A stretch of 64,000 nt of DNA from Hymenobacter convexus (GTDB lineage: Bacteria > Bacteroidota > Bacteroidia > Cytophagales > Hymenobacteraceae), in assembly GCF_030580955.1 (NCBI RefSeq), contig NZ_JAUQON010000010.1, positions 124,001-188,000 of the forward strand. The letters run 5' to 3'. Shown in pieces: positions 47,130-55,626 of the stretch. The notes beneath the pieces are model-generated. The model was not told the origin of the DNA. It did not search any database and was given only the letters and a program-made list of their open reading frames with translations. Position 1 is the stretch's first letter, and each line of letters starts with the position of its first letter. The position numbers were made by a program, and so were the translations under genes.

Positions 47130-48515
47130 ATGGGAAAGACGTTAGAAAATATCCGCCCGCATGTGCGGCCTACGCTGCTGCTGGCCTACCCGGTAGTGCT
47201 GTCGCAGCTGGGGCACATTTCGGTCAGCTTTGTTGATTCGGTGCTGGTGGGGCGCACGGGCACGGTGCCGCTGGCGGCCGTGAGCCTGGGCGTGAGCAGC
47301 ACCACGGTGCTGATGATACTGGGCATCGGGCTGAGCATGGGCAGCGTGCCGCTGGTGGCCGCCGCCCACGGCCGGCGCGATATGACCGACCTGGGCCGCC
47401 TGCTGGCCTCGTCGGTGTGGCTGTGCGCGCTGGCCGGGCTGGTGCTGGTGGGGGTGGGGCAGCTGTTGCCGTTTCTGATGCACTTCCTGGGCCAGCCGCC
47501 CGAGGTGGTGGCAATGGCCGCGCCCTGGGTGCGGGTCATCAGCTGGTCATTGCTACCACTGATGGTGTTTCAGGGCTTCCGCGAGTTTGCCGAAGGGCTG
47601 GGGCTCACGCGCCAGGCCATGTGGCTGTCGGTGGGGGCCAACGTGGTGAACGCCGCCCTGTGCTACGCCCTCGTGTTCGGGCACTGGGGCGCCCCGCGCA
47701 TGGGCCTGATGGGCTCGGCCTGGGCCACGCTCGTTGCGCGCATCCTCATGGCGGGGCTTATGGGCGGCTACGTGCTGCTGGCCCCGCGCCTGCACGCCTA
47801 CCGCGCCGCCGTGGGGCGCTGGCTGCCCGATGCGGCCACCCTGCGCCGCCTCCTAGCTTTGGGCGCCCCCATCGGCGTGCAAATGGCTTTCGAGGTAGGC
47901 GCGTTTGCCGCCTCTGCCATCATGATTGGCTGGCTGGGGGCCACCACGCTGGCCGCGCACCAGGTGGCCATCAACCTGGCTTCTTTCACCTACATGGCGG
48001 CCAGCGGCATTGCGGCGGCGGCCACCATTCGGGTGGGCAATCTGTTCGGCAGCGGCCACCTGGTCGAGGCGCGGCAGGCGGGCTTTGCGGCCTACGGGCT
48101 GGGGTTTGCGTTTATGGGGACTATGGGCCTGCTGTTTGTGGTCACGCGGCACGCAGCGCCGCTGCTCTACAGCCACGACCCCGCCGTGGTGGCGCAGGCG
48201 GCCACGCTGCTGCTCATCGCGGCTCTGTTTCAGGTGTCCGATGGCTTGCAGGTGGTGGGGCTGGGCGCCCTGCGCGGGCTGGAGGACGTGAAAGTGCCCT
48301 CGGTGGTGGCGCTGCTGGCCTACTGGGTGGTGGCCCTGCCGCTGGGCTACCTGCTGGGGTTCCGGCTGCATCTGGGCGCGCCCGGCGTCTGGGTTGGGTT
48401 GCTTGCGGGCCTAAGCATTGTGGCGGTGGTGCTGCTGCTGCGCTTCCGGCGCGAAACCATGGCAGGGGCGTCGGTGCCGCCCGTGCCGGTAGCTGAGGTG
48501 GAGCGGGCCCGCTGA
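47130..48515 (+). CDS. MATE family multidrug efflux transporter
   Basis: 461 residues from the ATG MGKTLENIRPHVRPTLL (or three codons more from the GTG at 47121). Twelve transmembrane segments in two six-helix lobes. PVVLSQLGHISVSFVDSVLVG at helix 1-2 and the symmetric GAPIGVQMAFEVGAFAASAIMIG in the second lobe are typical of NorM/DinF-type carriers. It exports cationic compounds in exchange for H+ or Na+; the substrates are not predictable. The charged tail is short. The ORF extended upstream through the minisatellite is rejected. Confidence 0.92.
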   Translation: MGKTLENIRPHVRPTLLLAYPVVLSQLGHISVSFVDSVLVGRTGTVPLAAVSLGVSSTTVLMILGIGLSMGSVPLVAAAHGRRDMTDLGRLLASSVWLCALAGLVLVGVGQLLPFLMHFLGQPPEVVAMAAPWVRVISWSLLPLMVFQGFREFAEGLGLTRQAMWLSVGANVVNAALCYALVFGHWGAPRMGLMGSAWATLVARILMAGLMGGYVLLAPRLHAYRAAVGRWLPDAATLRRLLALGAPIGVQMAFEVGAFAASAIMIGWLGATTLAAHQVAINLASFTYMAASGIAAAATIRVGNLFGSGHLVEARQAGFAAYGLGFAFMGTMGLLFVVTRHAAPLLYSHDPAVVAQAATLLLIAALFQVSDGLQVVGLGALRGLEDVKVPSVVALLAYWVVALPLGYLLGFRLHLGAPGVWVGLLAGLSIVAVVLLLRFRRETMAGASVPPVPVAEVERAR

Positions 48516-48979
48516 AAAGCTGGGCGCCCTCGGTTGCAGCTGCCTGAGACTGTAGCGCCGACGCGGGGAAGAAAAGCGAAACTTCGCCTCCCATCGTTGA
48601 ACGACTTGCCCGGCACAGCCGCAGCCGCGCCGAACCGCGCCGGAAAACGCCAACAGGTGCTGCTCCTTTTTCAGCCAACTTCCGCTGCCGGCCCCGCCCC
48701 GCTGGAAAACGCCGCCTGCCTGGCTCAAAGGCTATTCCGGCAGGACGCAGCGGTGTCGGGCTAACCGGGTAGAAAAGGGGGCAGAATTGTGTGGAGCACA
48801 GCCATCGAGTTCTGCTTTGGCCGAATCCGAGGCGCTCGTTCGGATAGTGTCTTAGCACACAGAATGAGATAGATGCATTACGGTTCGGCTAATTGGCGCG
48901 GCCGTTGGCGGGCGACAAAAAAACCGCGTAGACATGGTTTATCCGGGCTATTTTTGTCAGATATACCCACTTCCCCCAC
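48516..48979. other. 464-bp intergenic stretch without a gene
   Basis: Short frames occur on both strands but none has a plausible start, hydrophobic pattern or family motif. No palindromic element is present. The only signal is a TATTTTTG -7 element at 48949-48956, in front of the histidine kinase gene. Confidence 0.6.
48949..48956 (+). promoter_or_regulatory. -7 element (TATTTTTG)
   Basis: Perfect TAnnTTTG 23 bases before the kinase ATG; no clear TTG -33 box. Confidence 0.5.
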
Positions 48980-51900
48980 ATGAAAGCCTCCCCGCCCGCG
49001 CCGCCCGACCCATCCCGGCCAGGGGCTTTCCTCGCCCCTGAGAACTTCTTCGATGCGTTGCCCTGGGGCGTGCTGGTGCTGGATGAGGAGCACATCATCC
49101 GGCAGGCCAATCCGGTAATGGGCCGCTGGTGCGGGGTTCCGGTCGGGGAATTGCTGGACCAGCCCCTGGCCGAAGCCCGCCTGCCGCCGGCCCTGCGCGC
49201 GGCCCTGCTGCCGCTGCCAGAACCGGGGGCTGCGGCGCCCCGCGAAGTGTTTTTGCCCGGCCCGCCGCTGTGGCTGGCCTTTGCAGCCACCCGGCAGCCC
49301 GGCGGCTGGGTGCTTCACGGGCACGACATCACCGCCCAGAAGCAGGGCGAGGCCGCGTTGCACGCCGCCGAGCAGCAGCAGGCTTACTTTCGACGGCTCC
49401 GCGACGCGCTGCGCCCCTTGCAGGACCCGGCCGAAATTCAGGCCACGGCCGCCCGCCTGCTGGGCCAGCAGCTGGCCGTGGACCGGGCCTACTACGTGGA
49501 AGTCGACGCCGCCGCCCGGGAGTTTGTGGTGGCCCGCGACTGGCACCGCCCCGGCGCCCCGAGCCACGCCGGCCGCTACCCGCTGGCAGGCTGGCACATG
49601 CCCTGGCTTCTGAATGGCCAGACCTGGGTGGCCCACGACGTAGACACCGACCCCAACCTGCCCGACGAGCAGCGCGCCGACTACCGCGCCCGCGACATCC
49701 GGGCCGCCCTGGTAGTGCCCTTCGTGAGGCACGGGCAGCTGGTGGCCACGCTGGTGGCCAACCAAAACGCACCCCGCGCCTGGACGCCGCACGAAGTAGC
49801 CCTGGTGGAAGCCACCGCTGAGCGCACCTGGGCCGCCGTGCTGCCCGCCCGGGCCGAAGCCGCCCTGCAGGAAGCCCACGGCCGGCTGGTGGAAGTGCTG
49901 GAAAGTACCCACGACGCCTTTTACTCCCTCGATGCCAATTTCTGCTTCACCTATGTGAACCAGCGGGCGGCCCAGCTGTGGGGCCGGGCGGCGGGCACCT
50001 TCATCGGCCACAACTGCTGGCAGGAATTTCCCCAAACGGTGAACAGCGACACGACCCGCCGCTACCATGAAGTGCTGGAATCGGGCCAGCCGGCGCACTT
50101 CGAAACCATCTCGCCGATTCTGGGCGTCTGGATTGAGGTCAGCATCTACCCCAGCTCGGGCGGCGGCCTGGCGGTGTTTTTCCGCGACATTGCCGGGCGT
50201 AAGCGTGCCGAGGAGCGGCAGGCCTACCTGCTGCAGCTCAGCGACGCGCTGCGCCCGCTGCAGGACCCGGCCGAAATTCAGGTGGCGGCGGTGCGGGTGC
50301 TGGGCGAGCATTTCGGGGCCGACCGCGTGCAATATTGGGAAGCCGAGGCCGACGGCGAGCATTTTGGGGCGTTGGGCGGCTACGCCAGGGACGGTGCCCC
50401 GGGCCCCGGCCGCGTGCGTCTCGACGACTTTGGCCCCTACCTGCGGGCGGCCAGCGCGGCGGCGCACGAGGCCGCCGGTGCCCGCAGCTACCTCGCCATC
50501 CCGCTGGTGAAGGAGGGAAAGCGGGTGGCCACCCTGGGCGTGTACCGCAACCGGGCGCACCACTGGACGGCCCAAGAAATGGCCCTGGCCGAAGAAACCG
50601 CCGAGCGCACCTGGGCCGCCGTGGCCCGCGGCCGGGCCGAAGAAGCCCGCCACCAAAGCGAGCAGCGCCTGCGGGCCGTGATGGAAAACCTGCCGGGCGC
50701 GGCCGTTTTCATTGTGGGGCCCAGCCTGCGCTACCAGCTGGCCGAAGGCGAAGCCCTGCGGCAAGCCGGCTATGCACCGGCCGATTTTGTGGGCCGCTCG
50801 GTGCAGGAGCGGTGCCCGCCCGAGTTCTGGCCCGACTACCAGCAGCACTACCAGCAGGCCCTGGCCGGCCGGCCCTTCGAGCACGAGCACCAGCTGGGCG
50901 GCCGCACGTTTGCCACGCGGGGTAGGCCGCTGTACGACGCCGCGGGCGTCGTGATGGGCGTGCTGGCCGTGAGCTACGACATCACGGCCCGCAAGCAGGC
51001 CGAAGAAGCCCTGCGCCTGAGCGAGCAGCGGCTGTCGCTGGCCCTGCAGGCGGGCCGCATGGGCAGCTTCGAGTGGACGTCGGACGGCCACCGCGTCAGC
51101 CTCTCGGCCATGTCGGCCGAAGTGCTGGGCCTGATGCCCGGCACCACCATTGCCACCAGCGACGAAGGTGCCGCCCTGCTGGTGCACCCCGACGACCGCG
51201 CCCGCCACCGGGCCATTTTCGACGAAGCGGCCCGCACGGGCCAGGACTTCCACAGCATTTTCCGCATTGTGCGCCCCCGCGATGGCGAGGTGCGCTGGAT
51301 TGAGGAGCGCGGGCAAGGTACCCACGACCCCGCCACAGGCGGCGTGCGCCTGCGGGGCGTGCACTGGGACGTGACCGAAACCATGCTGGCCCAGGCGCGC
51401 TTGGCCGGGTTCAACGCCCTGCTGGAGCGGCGCGTGGCCCGCCGCACCCGCGACCTGCAAGCCAGCCGCGACCTGCTGCAGTCGATGTTCGATACCAACC
51501 TGATTGCCATGTCGGTGCAAGAGGCCGTGCGCGACGAAAACGGGGCCATCCGGGATTTCCGGTTGCGGCTGGTGAGCCGGGAGCTGGCCCGCGAAACCGG
51601 CCGCCCCGACCTCGTCGGCAAGTTTTACGCCGAGGAATTCCCGGGCGTTCGCGAAGCGGGCATCTTCGATTTGGCCGTGAAAGCCGTGGAAACCGGCCAG
51701 CCCCAGGGCATGGAGTACTTCTACCAGCACAAAGGCTTCGACAAGTGGTTTGCCTGCCAGTTTGTGAAGCTCGGCGACGGCGTTGTGGCCACCAACCTCG
51801 ACATCACCGAGCGCAAAACCGCCGAGCAGGAACGCATGAAAAACCTGCGCCTGCTGGAGCAGGCCGAAGCCGTGGCCGGCCTGGGCAGCTGGGACTACGA

Positions 51901-52906
51901 GCTGGCCACCAGCACCCTGCGCTGGTCCGATGGCATGTACCAGCTCTACCGCCTGCCGCCGGGCAGCGCCGTGGCCCCGGCCGACTACCTGCGCATGGTG
52001 CTGCCCGACGACCAGCCCGTGGCCGCGCGGCTGGTGCAACGCCTGAGCACCGGCACCGGCGACTTCGAAAAAACCCTGCGCCTGCGCGTGGACGGCCGGG
52101 TGAAAACCGTGCGCATGAAGGCCGTGGTGGCTCGCAACGCCCAGGGCCAGGCCGTGCGTGTGCTGGGCGTAGACCTGGACATCAGCGAATTGCAGCGCCT
52201 GGAATACGACAACCTGCGCCTGCGCCTGCGCCAGCAGCGGGTGTTGTTCGAGGCCGTGCAGGCGGCCCAGGAGGCCGAGCGCAAGCGCATGGCCGAGAGC
52301 CTGCACAACGGCATCGGCCAGATTCTGTACGCCACCAAGCTGCACCTCGACCGCCTCCACGCCCCGCTGCTGGGCACCGATGACACCCTGGTGGCCGCCC
52401 GCCGCGAGGCCGACCACCTCCTGGGCGAAGCCATTCGCCAGACCCGCGCCCTCTCGCACGAGCTGGTGCCGCTGGTGCTCACCGAGTTTGGCCTGCCGAC
52501 GGCCCTGCAGGACATTTGCCGCACCATGAGCAGCCCACCGCTGCGTTTCCGCTGCCTGCTTCAGCTCGACGACCGCGCCGCCCCGTTGGGGCCGGCCCTG
52601 CAAATGGCCCTCTACCGCATCGCCCAGGAGCTCGCCCAGAACATTGTCCGGCACGCGCGCGGCGCCACCCAGGCCAGCCTGGAGCTCGAAACCATGCCCG
52701 GCTGGGCGCTGTTGCGCGCCGAAGACAACGGCGCGGGCTTTGCCGCCCCGGCGGCCGAGGCGCCCGGCCTGGGCCTGCGCAGCATCCGCGACCGGGTGGC
52801 CCTGCTCGGGGGGCAGCTCGAAATAGGCACGGCCTCCGCCGGCGGGGCCTACGTCCGCATCCGTATTCCCTCGCCGGTAGCTGCCCCGATTACCGGAAAG
52901 CTCTAA
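48980..52906 (+). CDS. Multi-PAS/GAF sensor histidine kinase (HisKA_3/NarX-like)
   Basis: 1308 residues without membrane segments, so a cytosolic sensor. From N to C: PAS (20-125), GAF (130-295), PAS (300-415), GAF (420-560), PAS (565-675), PAS (680-800), PAS (830-950), PAS (955-1080), all boundaries approximate. The PAS-GAF pair is duplicated: DALRPLQDPAEIQ recurs near 140 and 420. The transmitter is of HisKA_3 type: ERKRMAESLHNGIGQILY with H1109, then ATPase motifs ALYRIAQELAQNIVRHA (N box) and GLGLRSIRDRV (G box). No response regulator is adjacent; NarL-type partners are expected elsewhere. Signals may be cofactors, nucleotides or redox. Confidence 0.9.
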   Translation: MKASPPAPPDPSRPGAFLAPENFFDALPWGVLVLDEEHIIRQANPVMGRWCGVPVGELLDQPLAEARLPPALRAALLPLPEPGAAAPREVFLPGPPLWLAFAATRQPGGWVLHGHDITAQKQGEAALHAAEQQQAYFRRLRDALRPLQDPAEIQATAARLLGQQLAVDRAYYVEVDAAAREFVVARDWHRPGAPSHAGRYPLAGWHMPWLLNGQTWVAHDVDTDPNLPDEQRADYRARDIRAALVVPFVRHGQLVATLVANQNAPRAWTPHEVALVEATAERTWAAVLPARAEAALQEAHGRLVEVLESTHDAFYSLDANFCFTYVNQRAAQLWGRAAGTFIGHNCWQEFPQTVNSDTTRRYHEVLESGQPAHFETISPILGVWIEVSIYPSSGGGLAVFFRDIAGRKRAEERQAYLLQLSDALRPLQDPAEIQVAAVRVLGEHFGADRVQYWEAEADGEHFGALGGYARDGAPGPGRVRLDDFGPYLRAASAAAHEAAGARSYLAIPLVKEGKRVATLGVYRNRAHHWTAQEMALAEETAERTWAAVARGRAEEARHQSEQRLRAVMENLPGAAVFIVGPSLRYQLAEGEALRQAGYAPADFVGRSVQERCPPEFWPDYQQHYQQALAGRPFEHEHQLGGRTFATRGRPLYDAAGVVMGVLAVSYDITARKQAEEALRLSEQRLSLALQAGRMGSFEWTSDGHRVSLSAMSAEVLGLMPGTTIATSDEGAALLVHPDDRARHRAIFDEAARTGQDFHSIFRIVRPRDGEVRWIEERGQGTHDPATGGVRLRGVHWDVTETMLAQARLAGFNALLERRVARRTRDLQASRDLLQSMFDTNLIAMSVQEAVRDENGAIRDFRLRLVSRELARETGRPDLVGKFYAEEFPGVREAGIFDLAVKAVETGQPQGMEYFYQHKGFDKWFACQFVKLGDGVVATNLDITERKTAEQERMKNLRLLEQAEAVAGLGSWDYELATSTLRWSDGMYQLYRLPPGSAVAPADYLRMVLPDDQPVAARLVQRLSTGTGDFEKTLRLRVDGRVKTVRMKAVVARNAQGQAVRVLGVDLDISELQRLEYDNLRLRLRQQRVLFEAVQAAQEAERKRMAESLHNGIGQILYATKLHLDRLHAPLLGTDDTLVAARREADHLLGEAIRQTRALSHELVPLVLTEFGLPTALQDICRTMSSPPLRFRCLLQLDDRAAPLGPALQMALYRIAQELAQNIVRHARGATQASLELETMPGWALLRAEDNGAGFAAPAAEAPGLGLRSIRDRVALLGGQLEIGTASAGGAYVRIRIPSPVAAPITGKL

Positions 52907-53079
52907 GCCGGCCCCTGCTACGCCAAAGTTGGCTGCTCCGGCCTCTGGTCCCGGCGTTGCCGGTGGCCCCAACCGGCAGCCAATCAATGATTCAGGTGGC
53001 AAGTCGCTGCCAACGCAATTTTTGTGATTCCGGTCGTGTTTAGCTTGCCTGATAAGTAAAACTTCTGACTTTTTTGCGC

Positions 53080-53634
53080 ATGCTTTCTTTTTTGAATTCG
53101 CTGCTGTTTTTCGCCGGTATGCTGCCGGGGCCGGGCGCCCGGCCCGCGCCGGCCGTGCCCATTGCGTGGTCGGCCACGCGGCCCCTCACGGTGGCCGACT
53201 TCCTGGGCCGGCCCGGGCCTTCCGACCAGCTGGCCGCCCTCACCACCTCCGACCTCAAGGCCGATGCCGCCTGCCGGGACTTCGTGTTTACGGGCACGGT
53301 GCGCGCCACCTTCAACCCCAATACTTCCTGGATTCGAAATCCGGCCACCGTTTCGGCCGCGCTGCTGCGCCACGAGCAGATTCACTTCGACATCACCGAA
53401 GTATACGCCCGCCTCATGCGCCAGAAGCTGCTGGTGTTCCAGGCCCGGGCCGATTGCAACAAGCTCCAGCCGGCCTTCAACAACCTCACCAAGGGCGTGT
53501 ACGACCAGTGGGACCGGGAGCAAAACCGCTACGATGCCGAAACCAACCACGGCCTGAACGCCGCCAAGCAAGCCTATTGGGACAAGCAAACCCAGGTAAA
53601 GCTGGAGCAGCTCAAGGCGTTTGCCGTGCAGTAG
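53080..53634 (+). CDS. Secreted DUF922 family zinc protease-like protein
   Basis: 184 residues from the ATG MLSFLNSLLFFAGMLPG, a signal peptide. ALLRHEQIHFDITEVYARLM contains HEQIH (98-102) and D104, the HExxHxxxD arrangement of DUF922 (putative zincin), preceded by the strand PLTVADFLGRPG and FVFTGTVRATFNPNTSWI. A C-terminal helix with aromatic residues (YDQWDREQNRYDAE) completes the family pattern. Protease activity is inferred. The next downstream element is a palindrome. Confidence 0.82.
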   Translation: MLSFLNSLLFFAGMLPGPGARPAPAVPIAWSATRPLTVADFLGRPGPSDQLAALTTSDLKADAACRDFVFTGTVRATFNPNTSWIRNPATVSAALLRHEQIHFDITEVYARLMRQKLLVFQARADCNKLQPAFNNLTKGVYDQWDREQNRYDAETNHGLNAAKQAYWDKQTQVKLEQLKAFAVQ

Positions 53635-53657
53635 GGACGGGCAATTAATCTGTAGAA

Positions 53658-53749
53658 CGTCATGCTGAGCGCAGCCGATGCATCTCGCGGGCAATAGTTA
53701 AATAATTGCGTTGCGCGGGAGAGATGCTTCGGCTGCGCTCAGCATGACG
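53658..53749. repeat. Palindromic intergenic element, type A (copy 5)
   Basis: Arms CGTCATGCTGAGCGCAGCCG with GATGCATCTCGCG on the left and CGCGGGAGAGATGCTTCGGC on the right; one transition (GATG for GAAG) breaks perfect pairing. Confidence 0.88.
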
Positions 53750-53788
53750 TTCTGATGTTGAACGCGACTTATTTCAAAGCTCCAACTC

Positions 53789-54142
53789 ATGAATCCTCCC
53801 TCCCCCGCTCCGCTCACCTGGGCCGAATTTGAGCGCGTCGATTTGCGCGTAGGCACCGTTCTGGAAGCGCGGCCTTTTCCGGAAGCACGCCGCCCGGCGT
53901 TCCAGCTGCTGATTGATTTCGGCCCCGAAATCGGCCTGAAAAAATCGAGCGCTCAAATCACGCACCACTACACGCCCGAAACGCTGGTGGGCCGGCAGGT
54001 GCAGGCCGTGGTGAACTTCCCGCCCAAGCAAATCGGGAAGTTTCGCTCCGAGGTGCTGGTCACCGGCTTTGCCGATGCCGACGGGCACATTGTGCTGGCC
54101 GCCGTGGCCGGGCCGGTGCCCAACGGCAGCCGGCTTATTTAG
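53789..54142 (+). CDS. csaA: CsaA-like tRNA-binding (OB-fold) protein
   Basis: 117 residues, a standalone EMAP/tRNA-bind OB fold: VDLRVGTVLEARPFPEAR, FQLLIDFGPEIGLKKSSAQI, TPETLVGRQVQAVVNFPPKQIG and SEVLVTGFADADGHIVLA, in the CsaA order. CsaA is a homodimer that binds tRNA and has been called a secretion chaperone in Bacillus. The gene overlaps the end of the opposite DUF4296 gene by 8 bases. Confidence 0.9.
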   Translation: MNPPSPAPLTWAEFERVDLRVGTVLEARPFPEARRPAFQLLIDFGPEIGLKKSSAQITHHYTPETLVGRQVQAVVNFPPKQIGKFRSEVLVTGFADADGHIVLAAVAGPVPNGSRLI

Positions 54143-54581
54143 CCAGCGCGGCGGCGTTGGCGGGCGGTGGGGGCGTGGCCGGGGCGGGCGTGGCCACGGG
54201 GGCCGGAGGTGCGGGGAGCGGGGCCAGCCGGCCCTGGCGCATGGTCAGGGTGTCGACCACGGCGTTGTAGATTTCGCTCAAATCCTTGCCGTGAATGCCG
54301 TAGTAGCGGTAGCTGCGCTGAAACGTGGAGTCCGAAACGTCGCGGTTCCAGAGCAGGGCTTTTTTCTGGGCCACGAAGAGGGCCCGGGCCGAATCGGGGT
54401 TCAGGCGGCTGCTTTCCACCCGGGCTTCGAGCACGTGCAGGTCGGCCAGCAGGCGAATCATCTTTTCGCGCGGCATCAGGTCGGCGGGCGGGGGCGCGTC
54501 CTCGGGGCGGTCGCAGGCGGGCAGGGCCAGCAGGAGAGGGGCCAGCACCAGGCCCAGGCAGCAACGACGGAAGGTTTTCAC
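54135..54581 (-). CDS. DUF4296 lipoprotein
   Basis: 148 residues from a GTG start; the frame extends 31 codons further but the lipoprotein signal VKTFRRCCLGLVLAPLLLA followed by LPAC begins here, and a TAACTTTG element five bases upstream fits a leaderless start. The DUF4296 domain contains LMPREKMIRLLADLHVLEARV, FVAQKKALLWNRDVSDSTFQRSYRYYG and IYNAVVDTLTMRQ. The C-terminus is proline/alanine-rich. This family is Bacteroidetes-specific, with unknown role. It overlaps csaA tail to tail. Confidence 0.82.
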   Translation of the reverse strand: MKTFRRCCLGLVLAPLLLALPACDRPEDAPPPADLMPREKMIRLLADLHVLEARVESSRLNPDSARALFVAQKKALLWNRDVSDSTFQRSYRYYGIHGKDLSEIYNAVVDTLTMRQGRLAPLPAPPAPVATPAPATPPPPANAAALAK

Positions 54582-54586
54582 GCCGG

Positions 54587-54594
54587 CAAAGTTA
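54587..54594 (-). promoter_or_regulatory. -7 element (TAACTTTG) five bases before a GTG
   Basis: Perfect minus-strand TAnnTTTG, then CCGGC and the GTG of the DUF4296 gene; predicted leaderless. Confidence 0.5.
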
Positions 54595-54645
54595 CGCCCG
54601 CGCCGTAGCTTCGCCTTCGGCAGCGGTTTGGGTGAGGACAGACAC

Positions 54646-54682
54646 GGCACGCGAGCTGTCTCGGCTACGCTCAATATGACGC
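54646..54682. repeat. Solo arm of a palindromic element
   Basis: GGCACGCGAGCTGTCTCGGC and TACGCTCAATATGACG: the right arm of a type A/B element with several substitutions and no partner arm. Confidence 0.55.
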
Positions 54683-54723
54683 TTCAACCGGTTTATGACC
54701 ATCCAAACCACTAGCCTTTACGC

Positions 54724-55626
54724 ATGAACCCGTCCGTGCCTTCGGCCCTCACCGACCTGGTGCGCCGCCTGCGCCACCTCGAAATCCGCATCCGCAAGGC
54801 GGTGGAGGCCCAGCTGCAGGGCGATTTCCACTCCGTGTTCAAAGGCACGGGGCTAGAGTTCGACGACGTGCGCCTCTACCAGTACGGCGACGAGGTGCGC
54901 GCCATCGACTGGGCCGTATCGAGCAAGGGCCACGGCACCTTCGTGAAAACCTACAAGGAGGAAAAGGAGCAGCAGGTGCTGGTGCTGCTCGACGTGAGCG
55001 CCTCCCTCGACGTGGGCGACGGCCAGCGCCGCAAGCTCGACGTGGCCCGCGACATTGCGGGGCTGCTGGCGCTCTCGGCCGCCCGGCAGGGCTCGGGGCT
55101 GGGGTTGTTCGCGTTCAGCGACCAGAAGGAGCTGTATTTGCCGCCGGCCAAAGGCTCGCGGGCGGCGTATGCGCTCATCAATCGGCTGTTTTCGTTGGAG
55201 CCGGTTTCGCGGGGCACGGGCGTGGGCGCGGGCATCCGGCAGGCGTTGGGCCTGCTCAAGCGCCGCACGCTGGTGGTGCTGATTTCGGATTTCATCGACG
55301 GCCATTACGAGCGCGAGCTCACTATGCTGGCCCAGCGCCACGACCTGATAGTGGTGCAGCTGCGCGCCCCGCGCGAGCGGCAGTTTCCGGCCCTGGGCAT
55401 CGTCCCGTTGCGCGACGCCGAAACCGGCCAGGTGCGCTGGGTCAATACTTCGTCGGCCGATTTTCGGGCGCGCATCGAGTCCGGCGCCGACCGCCAGGAG
55501 GCCGAGCTGGTGAACCTGTGCCGTCGCACCCGCACCGGTTTCCTGACGCTGAGCACGGAGGGCGATTTCGTGCCGCAGCTCGTGAATTTGTTTCGTCACC
55601 GCCAACAGTCTGGCCGCCGTGGGTAA
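54724..55626 (+). CDS. DUF58 (vWA-like) protein of a Bat cluster
   Basis: 300 residues. Family hallmarks: GDFHSVFKGTGLEFDDVRLY, GDEVRAIDWAVSSKGHG, FVKTYKEEKEQQVLVLLDVSASLDVG and VVLISDFIDGHYE. It differs from the copy at 6426 and is not a recent duplicate. The next gene overlaps it by 8 bases and a BatA-like gene follows, so it belongs to an aerotolerance-type (Bat) cluster; the MoxR AAA+ partner is not in view. Confidence 0.9.
   Translation: MNPSVPSALTDLVRRLRHLEIRIRKAVEAQLQGDFHSVFKGTGLEFDDVRLYQYGDEVRAIDWAVSSKGHGTFVKTYKEEKEQQVLVLLDVSASLDVGDGQRRKLDVARDIAGLLALSAARQGSGLGLFAFSDQKELYLPPAKGSRAAYALINRLFSLEPVSRGTGVGAGIRQALGLLKRRTLVVLISDFIDGHYERELTMLAQRHDLIVVQLRAPRERQFPALGIVPLRDAETGQVRWVNTSSADFRARIESGADRQEAELVNLCRRTRTGFLTLSTEGDFVPQLVNLFRHRQQSGRRG

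Noticed and set aside
48534..48764. A 76-codon frame in the gap before the kinase
   Set aside because: No promoter, no family pattern, and frames of similar length exist on the other strand.
48878..53002. A 1374-codon open frame on the minus strand
   Set aside because: It is the antisense of the histidine kinase; in GC-rich coding DNA the complementary frame often stays open. Its peptide is rich in H, G, A, Q and R repeats without any domain.
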